From: Magnetococcales bacterium
GTDB lineage: Bacteria > Pseudomonadota > Magnetococcia > Magnetococcales > DC0425bin3
Assembly (NCBI GenBank): GCA_015229045.1
Contig: JADGCJ010000002.1
Span: 1 to 64,000, forward strand
Length of the DNA stretch: 64,000 nt
Reading direction: 5' to 3'
Part shown: positions 46,911-57,000 of the stretch, piece after piece
Layout of the letters: the number at the start of each line of letters is the position of its first letter
How positions within the stretch are numbered: the stretch's first letter is position 1
Made by a program: the position numbers and the translations under genes
The notes under the pieces: model-generated
Databases searched by the model: none
What the model was told of the DNA's origin: nothing
Seen by the model: only the letters and a program-made list of their open reading frames with translations

Positions 46911-47834
46911 TTACCTGGGGTTTTTTTCCAGCGGCCAGAGCCAGGCGGCTCCCCGCACACCGCTGGAGTCGCCATGCTGCGCTTTGGCGATGGGCGTGAC
47001 ACAGGCGCCGGCGTAGACATATTTGGCAAGCTGTCCGGGCACATTGTGATAGAGACGTTCCAGATTGGAGACTCCACCACCCAAAACGATGCAGTAAGGG
47101 TCAAAAATGTTGATCACCATGGCCAGGGCGCGGGCCAGACGATCTTCGTAGAGACGCAGATGGGCTTCGGCTTGCGCGTCTCCTTGTTCGGCGCGGGCGG
47201 CGATGTCGCGTGAGGTGAGGTGTTCGCCGGTGCGCTCGTTCCAGAGCCGGGCCATGCCGGTGCCGGAAACGAAGGTCTCGACGCAGCCCCGTTTGCCGCA
47301 GTAGCATGCCGGACCTGGCCACTCTCCCTCCTGCATCCAGGGGAGGCAGGTGTGTCCCCACTCCCCCGCGACGCCGTTGGGACCTTGCACGGGTCGTCCC
47401 GCCACGACGAGACCGCTTCCCGCCCCGGTTCCCAGGATGACCCCAAAAACAGAGTGATACCCCGCCCCGCCCCCGTCCGCTGCCTCGGAGAGGGCGAAGC
47501 AGTCGGCATCGTTGGCCAGACGGATGGGCCGATCGAGACCCAGGCGCAGATCTTTTTCGATGGGTTTGCCGATCAGGGCCACCGAGTTGGAGCATTTCAT
47601 GAATCCGGCCCCGGGAGGGATGGCGCCAGGAACGCCCACCCCGACAGGTGGACCCTCTCCCTGCCTGATGCCGAGTTCACTTTCGACGCCCCGGACCAGC
47701 TCGACCATGGCCCTGATGGTTCCTTCATAGTCTCCCTGGGGAGTGGATACCCGGCGCCGGGCCAGAGTGGCCCCCTGCCGGTCCAGGACGATGATTTCAA
47801 TTTTGGTGCCGCCCAGGTCGATGCCAATGCGCAT
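46911..47834 (-). CDS. ROK-family sugar kinase
   Basis: A 307-residue ROK kinase, fructokinase or N-acetylglucosamine/mannose kinase type. Phosphate site IGIDLGGTKIEI, catalytic Asp in RLANDADCFALSEA, GTGAGSGLV, and the ROK zinc motif with GEWGHT followed by CYCGKRGCVE. The sugar cannot be fixed from sequence. ATG 47834 (GGAGAG) gives the normal N-terminus. It is divergent from the Suv3-like helicase gene. Confidence 0.9.
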   Translation of the reverse strand: MRIGIDLGGTKIEIIVLDRQGATLARRRVSTPQGDYEGTIRAMVELVRGVESELGIRQGEGPPVGVGVPGAIPPGAGFMKCSNSVALIGKPIEKDLRLGLDRPIRLANDADCFALSEAADGGGAGYHSVFGVILGTGAGSGLVVAGRPVQGPNGVAGEWGHTCLPWMQEGEWPGPACYCGKRGCVETFVSGTGMARLWNERTGEHLTSRDIAARAEQGDAQAEAHLRLYEDRLARALAMVINIFDPYCIVLGGGVSNLERLYHNVPGQLAKYVYAGACVTPIAKAQHGDSSGVRGAAWLWPLEKNPR

Positions 47835-47985
47835 GATGGTTTGACTCTCCAGGTCAAGAGGTGACATGAAAGGCCTGGTCACCATATTTCCGGGTGACAT
47901 CGGCTCCCTGACTGCCATAATAGCTCTTCGCAATGAAAAAGGGCACCCTTGACGGACTATCGATCTCCCCTGCTGGGCTGATGCC

Positions 47986-50424
47986 ATGACCCGGATTGTT
48001 TCCCCAGAGAGCCAGGCCGTACCTGAAGATCCGGATGCGGAACTCGCGGATCCCGATGGTACGCTGGCGCGGATCTCCGTCTCTGGTCAAGAGGCGCAAC
48101 ACCCTTTCGCCGCCTTGAAAAAACGGCTTCCGCTCCTTCCTGGCCCGACCGATGCCGATCAGACCTGCGCCGGAGAGCGTTGCGTCGCCGAGGCGGACCT
48201 GGGGGAGTTTCAACGTATCCGTCCCGGAGCTGAACCCATCCGGCGGGCCGATGGCAGCATGGTGTGGTCCCTGTGCGATGTGGAACCCCTCCGTACACGC
48301 AAGGCCTGGAAAAAGCAGGGGCGTCGGGTCGAGGATCACGCCATTCCGGCGCGGGAGAGTCTCCAGGAGGAGGGAATCCTGCGCCTCTTCGCCCTGAGCC
48401 AGACCTTGACCGAACAGGAGTACCTCCTCACCCAGAAGGAGCGCATTCAAGCCCATTGCCATGATCTGGGGAGCCGGATCCAGGCCCTGGAACAGACATT
48501 GAAGAGCTGGGAGAGCCGGGATCTCCTCCTGGCACAACCCCCGGAAGCCGAAGAGGCCTTGCGGCAGAACCTGGCCCGCCTGGCTGATCTGCAAGAGCGG
48601 AGTCGCTCCCTGGAGGGGACGGCAAAGCTGTTGGGAATGGATGTTCCGCTGCCCGACCTGCGTCCATGGACGCGGGCCGTGGAGCTGTTCCGCGAGCGAC
48701 GTTTTCAGGCGATCATCGCCGCAGAGAAACCCGAAGACAACGAACTGGCCGCTCTGATCGACGAGCGCCTGACCAGGAGGGAGTTGCAGGTTGACGAGCC
48801 GTTTCATCTGCAACCCTACTGGAAGTATTACGCCCAGTTTTATAAATCGTATGAAGAGACCCGTTTTGAGCGGGAGGTGGAGGCAGCCACCCGGATCCGG
48901 GAGTTTCATCTGCTCTTTCCGGCCCGGCGCCAGCAACGGAAGATGACGTTCTTCCTGGGGCCGACCAATTCAGGCAAGACCTACCAGGCCCTGCAACTGC
49001 TGGCGGCGGCGGACAATGGCGTCTATCTGGCTCCCTTGCGTCTGTTGGCCCAGGAGGTGGCGCAAACCCTGAACGAATGGGGTATCCCCTGCAACCTGAT
49101 CACCGGCGAGGAGCGGCTCTCTGTTCCCGGAGCCAGGCATACCGCCAGCACCATCGAAATGCTCTCCCTGCATGAGCGGTATGCCCTCTGCGTTATCGAC
49201 GAGGCGCAAATGCTCGGGGATGCCGATCGCGGCTGGGCCTGGACCCAGGCCATCCTGGGTGTGCAGGCGGAACAGGTGTGCGTGGTGGGGGCACCCGAAG
49301 CGTTGCCGGTCCTGGAAAAGCTGTTGCATCTGACCGACGAACATCCGGAGGTGGTGCATCTTGAGCGTCTGGCACCGCTGCGCCTGTTGGCGCACACGGT
49401 ACGCGATCATCGCGCTCTTGAGCCGGGAACGGCCCTGGTGGCCTTTTCCCGGGCGGCGGTGTTGGGCCTGAAACGGGAACTGGAAGAGCATACCGGCCAA
49501 CGGGTGGCCGTCATCTATGGTGCCTTGCCGCCGGAGGTGCGACGCAATCAGGCGCAACTTTTTGCCAGCGGTGCAGCCCCTTTCCTGGCCTCCACCGATG
49601 CCATCGGCATGGGATTGAACCTTCCTATCAAGACTCTGCTCTTTTGCGAAGACCGTAAGTTCATGGACCGGCAGGAACACCTCCTGACCCCCATGGAGGT
49701 GCGGCAGATTGCCGGTCGGGCGGGTCGATTCGGGCAAAACGAGATGGGTTTTGTCGGCACTTTTCGCATCTCCATGGAGCACATCCGCACGGCTTTTCAT
49801 ACCCGACCTCTGGCTGTGCGGCGGGCGCATCTGGCACCCAACCTCGATCACATTCTGGCCATGGCCTCGCTGCGCGGGGAGAACAATCCCAAGCTGGCCC
49901 GATTGTTGGCGCTGTTTTTAAAGTCGGTCAAGCCGGATCCACGCACCTATCAGCTCGCCGACCTGGAAGATCAAACCATTCTGGCCCGTATCGCCGATGG
50001 GTATGCAACGCTCGATTTGCCGACCCGCTTTATTTTTTCCTCGGCGCCGGTGCCGGTGCGTTCGCACGAGGCAGTGGCCGCCTTCACGACCATGGTCGCT
50101 ACCGTGGCCAGAAACCGTTCCCTCTCCCTCGACGATATCCTGCCCGACGCGACCAACCGTTTCCAGCGTCTGGTCATTCTGGAGACGACCATTCGTGTCG
50201 TCGATCTCTATTGCTGGCTCCACTATCGCTTTCCCGGCAACTTTCCCGACCTGGAAGAGGCGCGTGCGCATCGGAACACGATCAACGCCGAGATCGATCG
50301 ACTTCTTGGTCAAAAGCGGCCCGGTGGTCACCCCCGTTCCCGGGGTCCGGAAGAGAGGGGGCCTCCGAGGTCGCACACCGCCCGCTCCGCCCGATTCAGC
50401 GGGCAGCGCAAACGGCAGAGATGA
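47986..50424 (+). CDS. Suv3-like superfamily 2 helicase
   Basis: 812 residues. The C-terminal two thirds is a Suv3/DEVH-type RNA helicase: Walker A LGPTNSGKTYQ, APLRLLAQEV, DEAQ box VIDEAQML, GALPPEVRRNQ, STDAIGMGLNLPI and QIAGRAGRFG. The N-terminal about 320 residues have no match I can name; they contain Gln/Glu-rich coils (LEQTLKSWESRD). Suv3 is the mitochondrial degradosome helicase; bacterial relatives exist but are uncommon and little studied. The very C-terminus is basic and disordered (RSHTARSARFSGQRKRQR). The ribosome site is weak. Confidence 0.88.
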   Translation: MTRIVSPESQAVPEDPDAELADPDGTLARISVSGQEAQHPFAALKKRLPLLPGPTDADQTCAGERCVAEADLGEFQRIRPGAEPIRRADGSMVWSLCDVEPLRTRKAWKKQGRRVEDHAIPARESLQEEGILRLFALSQTLTEQEYLLTQKERIQAHCHDLGSRIQALEQTLKSWESRDLLLAQPPEAEEALRQNLARLADLQERSRSLEGTAKLLGMDVPLPDLRPWTRAVELFRERRFQAIIAAEKPEDNELAALIDERLTRRELQVDEPFHLQPYWKYYAQFYKSYEETRFEREVEAATRIREFHLLFPARRQQRKMTFFLGPTNSGKTYQALQLLAAADNGVYLAPLRLLAQEVAQTLNEWGIPCNLITGEERLSVPGARHTASTIEMLSLHERYALCVIDEAQMLGDADRGWAWTQAILGVQAEQVCVVGAPEALPVLEKLLHLTDEHPEVVHLERLAPLRLLAHTVRDHRALEPGTALVAFSRAAVLGLKRELEEHTGQRVAVIYGALPPEVRRNQAQLFASGAAPFLASTDAIGMGLNLPIKTLLFCEDRKFMDRQEHLLTPMEVRQIAGRAGRFGQNEMGFVGTFRISMEHIRTAFHTRPLAVRRAHLAPNLDHILAMASLRGENNPKLARLLALFLKSVKPDPRTYQLADLEDQTILARIADGYATLDLPTRFIFSSAPVPVRSHEAVAAFTTMVATVARNRSLSLDDILPDATNRFQRLVILETTIRVVDLYCWLHYRFPGNFPDLEEARAHRNTINAEIDRLLGQKRPGGHPRSRGPEERGPPRSHTARSARFSGQRKRQR

Positions 50425-50491
50425 GTTTATACAGCTCTTGAAAATCGTTTGGCTGGTCAGGAAAGGGGATCTCTATCAGGGCGCGACCCGC

Positions 50492-50782
50492 TTACGACTC
50501 CAGGCGCACGGGAAGTCTTGCTCCGTGCCAGATGGCGACGATCCAGGCAGTGTCGTCGGTTACCCGGTAGATGAATCGGTAGGGCGGAACGATGACCTCC
50601 CGGTGTGGTAGGTCGGGGAACTCGGGAAGGGAACGTCCGGAGTACGGAAACGCCTCCAAGCGTCTCAACGCCTGCCTGGCGTACTGGAAATACGCTTGTG
50701 CCGCCGAGGGGTTCTCCTGGCGAATGTAGTCGAGGGCCGCGAGGAACTCGGCCCGTGCCGATGCTGTGAACCGGAGCTTCAC
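50492..50782 (-). CDS. RelE/ParE-type toxin
   Basis: Ninety-six residues of the RelE/ParE fold: FTASARAEFLAALDYIRQEN, LEAFPYSGRSLPEFP, REVIVPPYRFIYRV and IVAIWHGAR. It starts inside the antitoxin stop (ATGA, 4-bp overlap). Whether it cuts mRNA or targets gyrase is not evident. Intact. Confidence 0.87.
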   Translation of the reverse strand: MKLRFTASARAEFLAALDYIRQENPSAAQAYFQYARQALRRLEAFPYSGRSLPEFPDLPHREVIVPPYRFIYRVTDDTAWIVAIWHGARLPVRLES

Positions 50783-51060
50783 ACGGATTCGCGGTGCAAG
50801 AGCGTTTCGGCTTCGCCGAACACCTCTTCCGGGGCGTACCCCTGGCCGCTCTGGATCTCCTGATCACCCTTGGCCAGACGCCGGAGGAGAAGGCGCTCCT
50901 CTTCCCCGCGTTCATAGGCCTCAATGCTCATCAGGACAGCGGCGGCCCGTCCTCGTTGGGTGATGACGATGGGATCACGGGAATGCTCCAACCGCTTGAG
51001 AGTGGCTGCGGCATCCTGGCGCAGGTCGGACACGGGAATCATTTCGGGAAGGACAGCCAT
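50779..51060 (-). CDS. Phd/YefM-type antitoxin
   Basis: Ninety-three residues. N-terminal DNA-binding Phd fold: PVSDLRQDAAATLKRLEHSR, then PIVITQRGRAAAVLMS and IEAYE. The acidic C-terminal part would hold the toxin. An AGGAGG ribosome site precedes ATG 51060. First gene of the pair. Confidence 0.87.
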   Translation of the reverse strand: MAVLPEMIPVSDLRQDAAATLKRLEHSRDPIVITQRGRAAAVLMSIEAYERGEEERLLLRRLAKGDQEIQSGQGYAPEEVFGEAETLLHRESV

Positions 51061-51184
51061 TGCAACCTCCTATTGTACGTTCATTCGTCCTCCCAGGATA
51101 CCTGTGATCTTTACCCGAGGCAAACGGGTTCCGATACCTCTCTTTGGTTCATGAAAAGATCAATCTCTCCCTGATGTTGCAACA

Positions 51185-51214
51185 GGTGGCTGTGCCAGCC
51201 CCGACACAGCCACC
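51185..51214. terminator. Strong hairpin between the chemoreceptor and antitoxin genes
   Basis: A 10-bp perfect stem GGTGGCTGTG / CACAGCCACC with a 10-nt loop, about 60 bp after the chemoreceptor stop on the minus strand. No T-run, so a rho-independent role is uncertain. Confidence 0.4.
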
Positions 51215-51271
51215 CGTTCATGCTGCTTGATTCTTGCGCGGAGTCATCCGGCTATTGTGTGCGGCCTCTCC

Positions 51272-52990
51272 TTAAAAGTTCTCAAACTCATCATCTTTGT
51301 GATGTGCATCCTGCATGTCCAGATCGACTCCGGAACCTGTACCTTTGCTGGTTGCGGGAGACTTTCTGGCTGCCGGTTTTCTGGCTGCCGGTTTGGCGTG
51401 GGTGAGCTGCAAGGGGGCGGCTTTATGGCTGGATGAGGTTGATTTCTTTTTGACTTTGGTTCCCTGGGAACTCTCGCCGGTATGGAAAAAGCCGATGGCC
51501 TGCGCGAGAATTTCTGCCTGAGCGGAGAGCTCTTCGGAGGTGGCGGCCATCTCTTCCGAGGCACCGGCATTTTGTTGAATCACCTGGTCCAACTGCTGAA
51601 TGGCGGTATTGATCTGTTGTGCCCCCAGGGTTTGCTCCTGGCTGGAGGAGGCGATTCCTTGTACCAGCTCGGCGGTCTTGCGTATATCGGGCACCAGCTT
51701 GCCGATGATGCCACCCGCCTTTTCGGCCACCTGTACGCTGGTGGCCGAGAGGTGGCTGATCTCGCCGGCGGCCAGTTGGCTGCGTTCGGCCAGTTTGCGC
51801 ACTTCGGCGGCGACCACGGCGAACCCCTTGCCATGTTCACCGGCACGTGCGGCCTCGATGGCAGCATTCAGGGCGAGCAGATTGGTCTGCCGGGCGATCT
51901 CTTCGATAATGCTGATTTTGCTGGCGATCTCCTTCATGGCCGTGACGGCTTCGTTGACGGCATTGCCCCCCTCTTCGGCATCTTTGGAGGCTTTCTGGGC
52001 AATCTTTTCCGTGGCTTGCGATGTCTCGGTATTGTTGGAAATATTCGAGGCCATTTGCTCCATGGCGGCGGAGGTCTCTTCGACCGAGGCAGCCTGTTCG
52101 GTGGCTCCCTGGGAGAGGTTTTGGGCACCGTCGGAGAGCTCGTTGCTGCCAGCGGCCACATGGTCCGAGGCATTGCGCACGTCGTTGACCACATCGCGCA
52201 GTTTTTCCACCATGCCGCGCATGGCTTCGGCCAGCTTGCCCAGTTCGTCCCGACGGGGATCCACCTTGATGGATTGGGTCAAATCTCCATTGGACAGGGC
52301 TACGGCCAGCTTGACTCCTTCGTTCAGGGGAACGGTGATGGACCGGGAGATGCCCCAACCCATGCCCATGCCCAGAACCACGGCGATCAGGATGAGGATG
52401 ATCATGGTGTTGCGACTGCTGTAGTACAGCTTGGTATTGTCGTCCGAAGCTATTTTGGCACGCCCGATCTTCAAGGTGGCCAGGTCGGCCAACAGGCCGT
52501 CGATCACATTCAGTTTTTCACGCCCTTTGCCAAAGCTAAGATCTATGGCGGACTTCTTTTTGGCCATATCTTCGCTTTGAGCATCGCGTATGACCTCTTC
52601 ATGAATCGGTTTCCATTCTGAAACAGCAACTTCCAGCTTGGCGATGAGATCCTTGCCCTTTTCCGTGTAGAGAAGGGACTTGGCTTCGGCTATATCTTTC
52701 TGCATTTTATTGAAGAGTTCCACCAGGCGGGAAGCGTATCTGTCCTTCTGTTCCTTGGTAGTGGAGAGCAGGTAGTTTTTTTCTGCTCGCACGATGTTGA
52801 GCAGGTCGATGTTGGTCTCCTTGATGACGCTCACGCCAATCAGTTCGACTTCGTAAAGTTTGGTATCGGCAGCATCGAGGGTGCCCAGGCTGCTGATGCC
52901 AATCCACCCCACCACAGCCATCATGATCGAAATGAGCAAAAACGCCATGATCAATTTTGACCCGATTTTCATGTCTTTAATCCACTGCAT
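51272..52990 (-). CDS. Methyl-accepting chemotaxis protein
   Basis: 572 residues, classical layout. TM1 near residues 12-33 ([20 protein letters not shown]), a four-helix-bundle periplasmic sensor (about 35-190), TM2 ([18 protein letters not shown]), HAMP, then the signalling coil with the tip [17 protein letters not shown]. After the coil comes a flexible basic linker ([13 protein letters not shown]) ending in DDEFENF, which could be a CheR-docking tail (inference). Its signalling domain resembles that of the hemerythrin receptor at 1766. Confidence 0.94.
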   Translation of the reverse strand: MQWIKDMKIGSKLIMAFLLISIMMAVVGWIGISSLGTLDAADTKLYEVELIGVSVIKETNIDLLNIVRAEKNYLLSTTKEQKDRYASRLVELFNKMQKDIAEAKSLLYTEKGKDLIAKLEVAVSEWKPIHEEVIRDAQSEDMAKKKSAIDLSFGKGREKLNVIDGLLADLATLKIGRAKIASDDNTKLYYSSRNTMIILILIAVVLGMGMGWGISRSITVPLNEGVKLAVALSNGDLTQSIKVDPRRDELGKLAEAMRGMVEKLRDVVNDVRNASDHVAAGSNELSDGAQNLSQGATEQAASVEETSAAMEQMASNISNNTETSQATEKIAQKASKDAEEGGNAVNEAVTAMKEIASKISIIEEIARQTNLLALNAAIEAARAGEHGKGFAVVAAEVRKLAERSQLAAGEISHLSATSVQVAEKAGGIIGKLVPDIRKTAELVQGIASSSQEQTLGAQQINTAIQQLDQVIQQNAGASEEMAATSEELSAQAEILAQAIGFFHTGESSQGTKVKKKSTSSSHKAAPLQLTHAKPAARKPAARKSPATSKGTGSGVDLDMQDAHHKDDEFENF

Positions 52991-53069
52991 TTTTATTCTC
53001 CTGGAAATTCATGATATCCGTTGAGCCAATAGAAAAATTGTTGATCTGGCAATTCAATGCTTGATTCTG

Positions 53070-53324
53070 TCAGCGGTAGACTTCTCGACGATGGCCTATA
53101 CTGATCACCAATACCAACAACCGATCATCCCTGATAATGTACAGGATACGATAGTCACCGACGCGGACGCGCCATGTGTTGCTCACTCCTTCCAGTTTTC
53201 TGGCTCCTGGTGGGCGGGGATCAAGGGTGAGTGAACAGACAGAGCGCAACAGTCGCCGCCTGATTGCTGCATCCATTTTGTCCAGGGTTTTTTGGACCAG
53301 TTGCAGATCCACGGTGAAAATCAT
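53070..53324 (-). CDS. RelE-type toxin
   Basis: Eighty-four residues: VDLQLVQKTLDKMDAAIRRR, DPRPPGARKLEG, TWRVRVGDYRILYIIRDDR and IGHRREVYR at the end, a complete RelE-type mRNA interferase pattern. It overlaps the upstream antitoxin by 4 bp. Intact. Confidence 0.9.
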   Translation of the reverse strand: MIFTVDLQLVQKTLDKMDAAIRRRLLRSVCSLTLDPRPPGARKLEGVSNTWRVRVGDYRILYIIRDDRLLVLVISIGHRREVYR

Positions 53325-53569
53325 GACATCAGTTCTTCACGCGAGAGACCGTAGCGGTTCAAGGCATCGTCCAGGGTGAAAGGTTGACCTGGGTTGCGTT
53401 GATACTCTTCCAACGTCTTTTTGGCATATTCCACGTCTTTTTGATCTTCCCACTCTGCCAGGAAGTGATCCAACGCATCTTGTACCAACTCGTTCAAAGG
53501 TCGTCCGGTCTCCTCGGACAGCAATCTGAACGTCTCTTCAGTGTCAGGAGAAAGTTCAATGGCCAGCAT
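53321..53569 (-). CDS. Antitoxin of the RelE-type pair
   Basis: Eighty-two residues: LAIELSPDTEETFRLLSEET with GRPLNELVQDALDHFL reads as a ribbon-helix-helix, then an acidic tail (EEYQRNPGQPFTLDDALNRY). RelB/DinJ or ParD-like; the subgroup is uncertain. ATG 53569 has GAGAGGATGGACC. It is translationally coupled to the toxin. Confidence 0.8.
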   Translation of the reverse strand: MLAIELSPDTEETFRLLSEETGRPLNELVQDALDHFLAEWEDQKDVEYAKKTLEEYQRNPGQPFTLDDALNRYGLSREELMS

Positions 53570-53663
53570 GGTCCATCCTCTCAGGTTGACATGGAAAGGG
53601 TGACGTGAGCGAACAATATAGAACATATCAATAAACTACCAATCCAGAATTACCACAGTCGCG

Positions 53664-53946
53664 TTACTCCGTAAGAGTCAAATATCTCATCGGCAGACAT
53701 GATTGGTATTCCTTGAAATCTTCCATCGCTGCGTCAAAATCCGGGGCAATGTACAGGATATCATTTTTGGCACCACCCGGCTTTCTGATTGCCTTGACGG
53801 GGGTAATTTCATCGTCGGAAGCCATGGAAATCAGCTTGGCCAGGGGTTTGTTATCTTCTAAAAAAGACCACATCCTCACCTGAAAGTACTTTTTTGATCA
53901 AGCCACGAATAAGCCCGTCAGCCTTGTGAACATCCACCTCTGTCAT
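53664..53946 (-). pseudogene. Frameshifted Phd-type antitoxin
   Basis: From ATG 53946 (AGGAGA site) the frame reads MTEVDVHKADGLIRGLIKKV, then LSGEDVVF, and hits a stop after a run of six T. The frame shifted by one then continues LEDNKPLAKLISMASDDEIT to PDFDAAMEDFKEYQ and beyond. With five T the whole would be one 93-94 residue protein of the Phd/prevent-host-death kind. So it is a one-base insertion (or a sequencing error) in a homopolymer at about 53862-53867. No toxin gene follows. Confidence 0.7.
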
Positions 53947-54011
53947 GGCCATTCTCCTGATATCCGTCATAATCGGCAACTCTTCCTCAGATTTTTCTGA
54001 AGGATCTGACG

Positions 54012-57000
54012 CTATTCGCATTCGGGGTCTTCAGCATATTCTCGCCACCCCCCCCCAACCAGTGGGAAGTATAGACCACATCGGACAGGTTTGTCATCCA
54101 GGGAGCGCAGCAGGGCGGCGTAGGTTGCCATGTGTTCTCGATAACGCTCCTGTTCATTGTCCAAAAATCCTTCCAGGTCACCGCCGGTATGCAGGCTGGT
54201 CTTGAAGTCGATGATCCAGCGGGTGTTGCTGGCATCGATGAAGGTTCTGTCCAGCACGACCCGTTTGATGCGGCCATTGTGCAGCCCTGTCAAGGCCAGT
54301 TCGGACCGGGCTTCGGTGTGGCGAGGGTCGAGGATCCAGCGTCCCCGGGGATCGGTGAGGGTGGCGATCAAGGCTTTGCCGACCCATCGTGCGGCCGGGG
54401 TGATCTCTGGCGTGGCGACACCCAGCCGGGTCAACTGGGCCTTGATCCGTGCATCCAGGGTGCGCACCCGATCCTCATGCCAGGTGGTGATGCCCTCCCG
54501 GGCCACGCGCTGCAACCAGCGATGCACCACGATGCCCACACAGCGGACAGTGTTGCCAGCCCAGTCAAAAATCAGGGCGTCGTCACGGGATGTAGCCACT
54601 TCTGTGGGAAGACGGGCCAGGGTCGGCAAGGGAGGAGGGGGCTGCCAATCTGCCGGAAGACGCCGCATTTCTGGCGGGACAAAGGGCGGGATGGAGGCTG
54701 CCCACTCTGGTGACGACGCTTCTGTCTCGGGTGTATCGGCAGCGGCGGCAGAGCGTGTCGCGTCGGGATTGCCATCCGCAAAGGCCTCCTGCACGACCGG
54801 CCACATGAGATGCAGAAAGGATCCACGCGCTGCCTTGCCGGAGTCGGCCTTGCCAAACAGATGCAAGGAGCGTCGCGCCCGGGTCACGGCGACATAAAGG
54901 AGACGCACTGTTTCCAGGCGCTCCTTCTCCTGGTCAATGTTGGCCAGAAATGCGTAGATGGGATCCGGATCGGCCTGATCGGAGCGCTTCAGAGGCGCCA
55001 ACAACAGCGACTCGTTCACCGGAACGGTGGGGCGCTCCATCCACAACAACAGGCGACTGGCGCTTCCCCGCGACCGGCGATCCAATCCAGGCAGAATGAC
55101 CGTATCGAATTCCAGGCCTTTGGCCTTGTGAATGGTCATCACCTGGACCCGGGCATCGGGATGGGCAGGGGAGGCGAAGAGCTGCCGCAAACCTTGATCC
55201 AGACGGCGAAAGTCGGCGATATCACCCCCTTTTTCCAGAGATTCCAGCAGATTCAGGAAGGTCAAGGCATCGCTTCTCTCTTCAGGTCCGTGGCAGGTGG
55301 CAGGACCGCCCAGGGCATGCCAGGTTGTTTCGATCCAGCGGCGCAACACCCCCGCTCCATGATGAAAACCTGCCCGGCGTCGTACCTGGAACGCCCGAGC
55401 CAGGATACCAGCAACCCGTTCCAGACGCGCCCGGCTGGCTGTTTCCAGTCGGTTGGTGCGGGTCGGATCGTGCATCGATTCCCAGAGGGTGATCCTGTTG
55501 GCGTCCTCCCCGGCCAGATGGTGCAACTCGGTCAGAGTCAAGCCACACCAGGGGGCGCGCAGCACTGCCAGCCAGTGAATCCGGTCCGCAGGATGCAACA
55601 GCGCCCGGGTGAGGGCATACAGATCCTGCACCACGGAGGTTTCTGCCAGGGCGGCAATCTCCACAGCCTGGAAAGGGATGCCGTTCTGGCGCAAGGCCGG
55701 TACGATACTTCCCAAATGGGCACGAGAACGTACCAGAATGGCGATATTCTTTTGTGGAAAGTTGCGCAGGCTCTCCCGAATGGTACCGATCACCTGGTCC
55801 GTTTCGGTTTGGGGGTCATCCGCCAGGTGTGGGTGGAGGGCGATCGGGGTGGCATCGTGCGTCGCGTGGAAAGGGTGCGCTGCGACGAAGGGTGTTCCTC
55901 CGGTCAGAGGGTCATTGCCGGGTGGCATCAAGTCCTTGAAAAGGGTATTGACCCAGTTGACCAGGCCGCCATCCGAACGAAAATTGACCGACAAATGTCT
56001 TGAGGCGGGCAGAATCGATCCCAAGCCCTGCCGTTGGACCAGGGAAAAGAGTCCCACCTCCGCCTCCCGGAAGCGGTAGATGGACTGCATGGGGTCGCCA
56101 ACCAGAAACAGGGTACGGCCATCGTTGGGTATCCAGCCGGCGGTCAGTTGCTTCAGGAGTTGGAATTGACTCTGGGAGGTGTCCTGAAATTCGTCGACCA
56201 GGAGGTGACGGAGCTTGTGGTCAAGGCGCAGGGCCAAATCGGTCGGCTCGTCGTCCCTGCCTAGCGCCCGCACGGCAGCCATGGCGACTTCGGTAAAATC
56301 CACCTCGGCGCGAGCGGAAAAAAGGATTCGCAACTCTGCCGCCGCCAGGGGCAACAGTTGCTTCAATGCCTGGAGAATTTCCCACTGGGTATCGTTGTAG
56401 CGTGGATCCGGCAGAGTGGTGACGTCGCGGAAGAGCCGTTCCAACTCTGGTATGGCCGAGAGGGTTTCCAGCATGGCCATGAGTCTGGATTTGTTGGTCT
56501 TGAAATGTTTTTTCTCCTCCGGATTGCCCCCGGCACTTTCAGGGGGAAAGCCCTGACGGCGATCCACTTTGCTGCGCCATTTTCCTTCCCGGGTCAACAG
56601 CAGGCTGGCGATGCCACGCCATTTGGGGAGATCGACCGGATCCGGTGTCGGAAACTCGGTACCCGCTTCTCGCCATGCAGCCAAGGGGGATGCCGTCGAT
56701 TCCGCTGGCAGATGGTTGGCGGCAAACCGGAGCAATTCCGGCAAGGTGCTGTTCATCCCCGGAGGCAAGGCCGCAACCAACTGGCACAAAGGTTCGCGCA
56801 CCGCTGCCGCCAGTGCCGCTTCCAATTGCCGACGATCCAGAGTGCCACCCGACAAAAAACGCAGCCACTGGTCACGTCGCGCCAGGAGATCGGCCAGCAG
56901 GGTTTCGCTGCGGCCAGGGTCGTTGTCCAGGTGGTCCAACAGTCTGGCCACGGAGGGGGACCAGCGGTCGTCATCTTCCAGGTGAGCCAATACACTTCGG

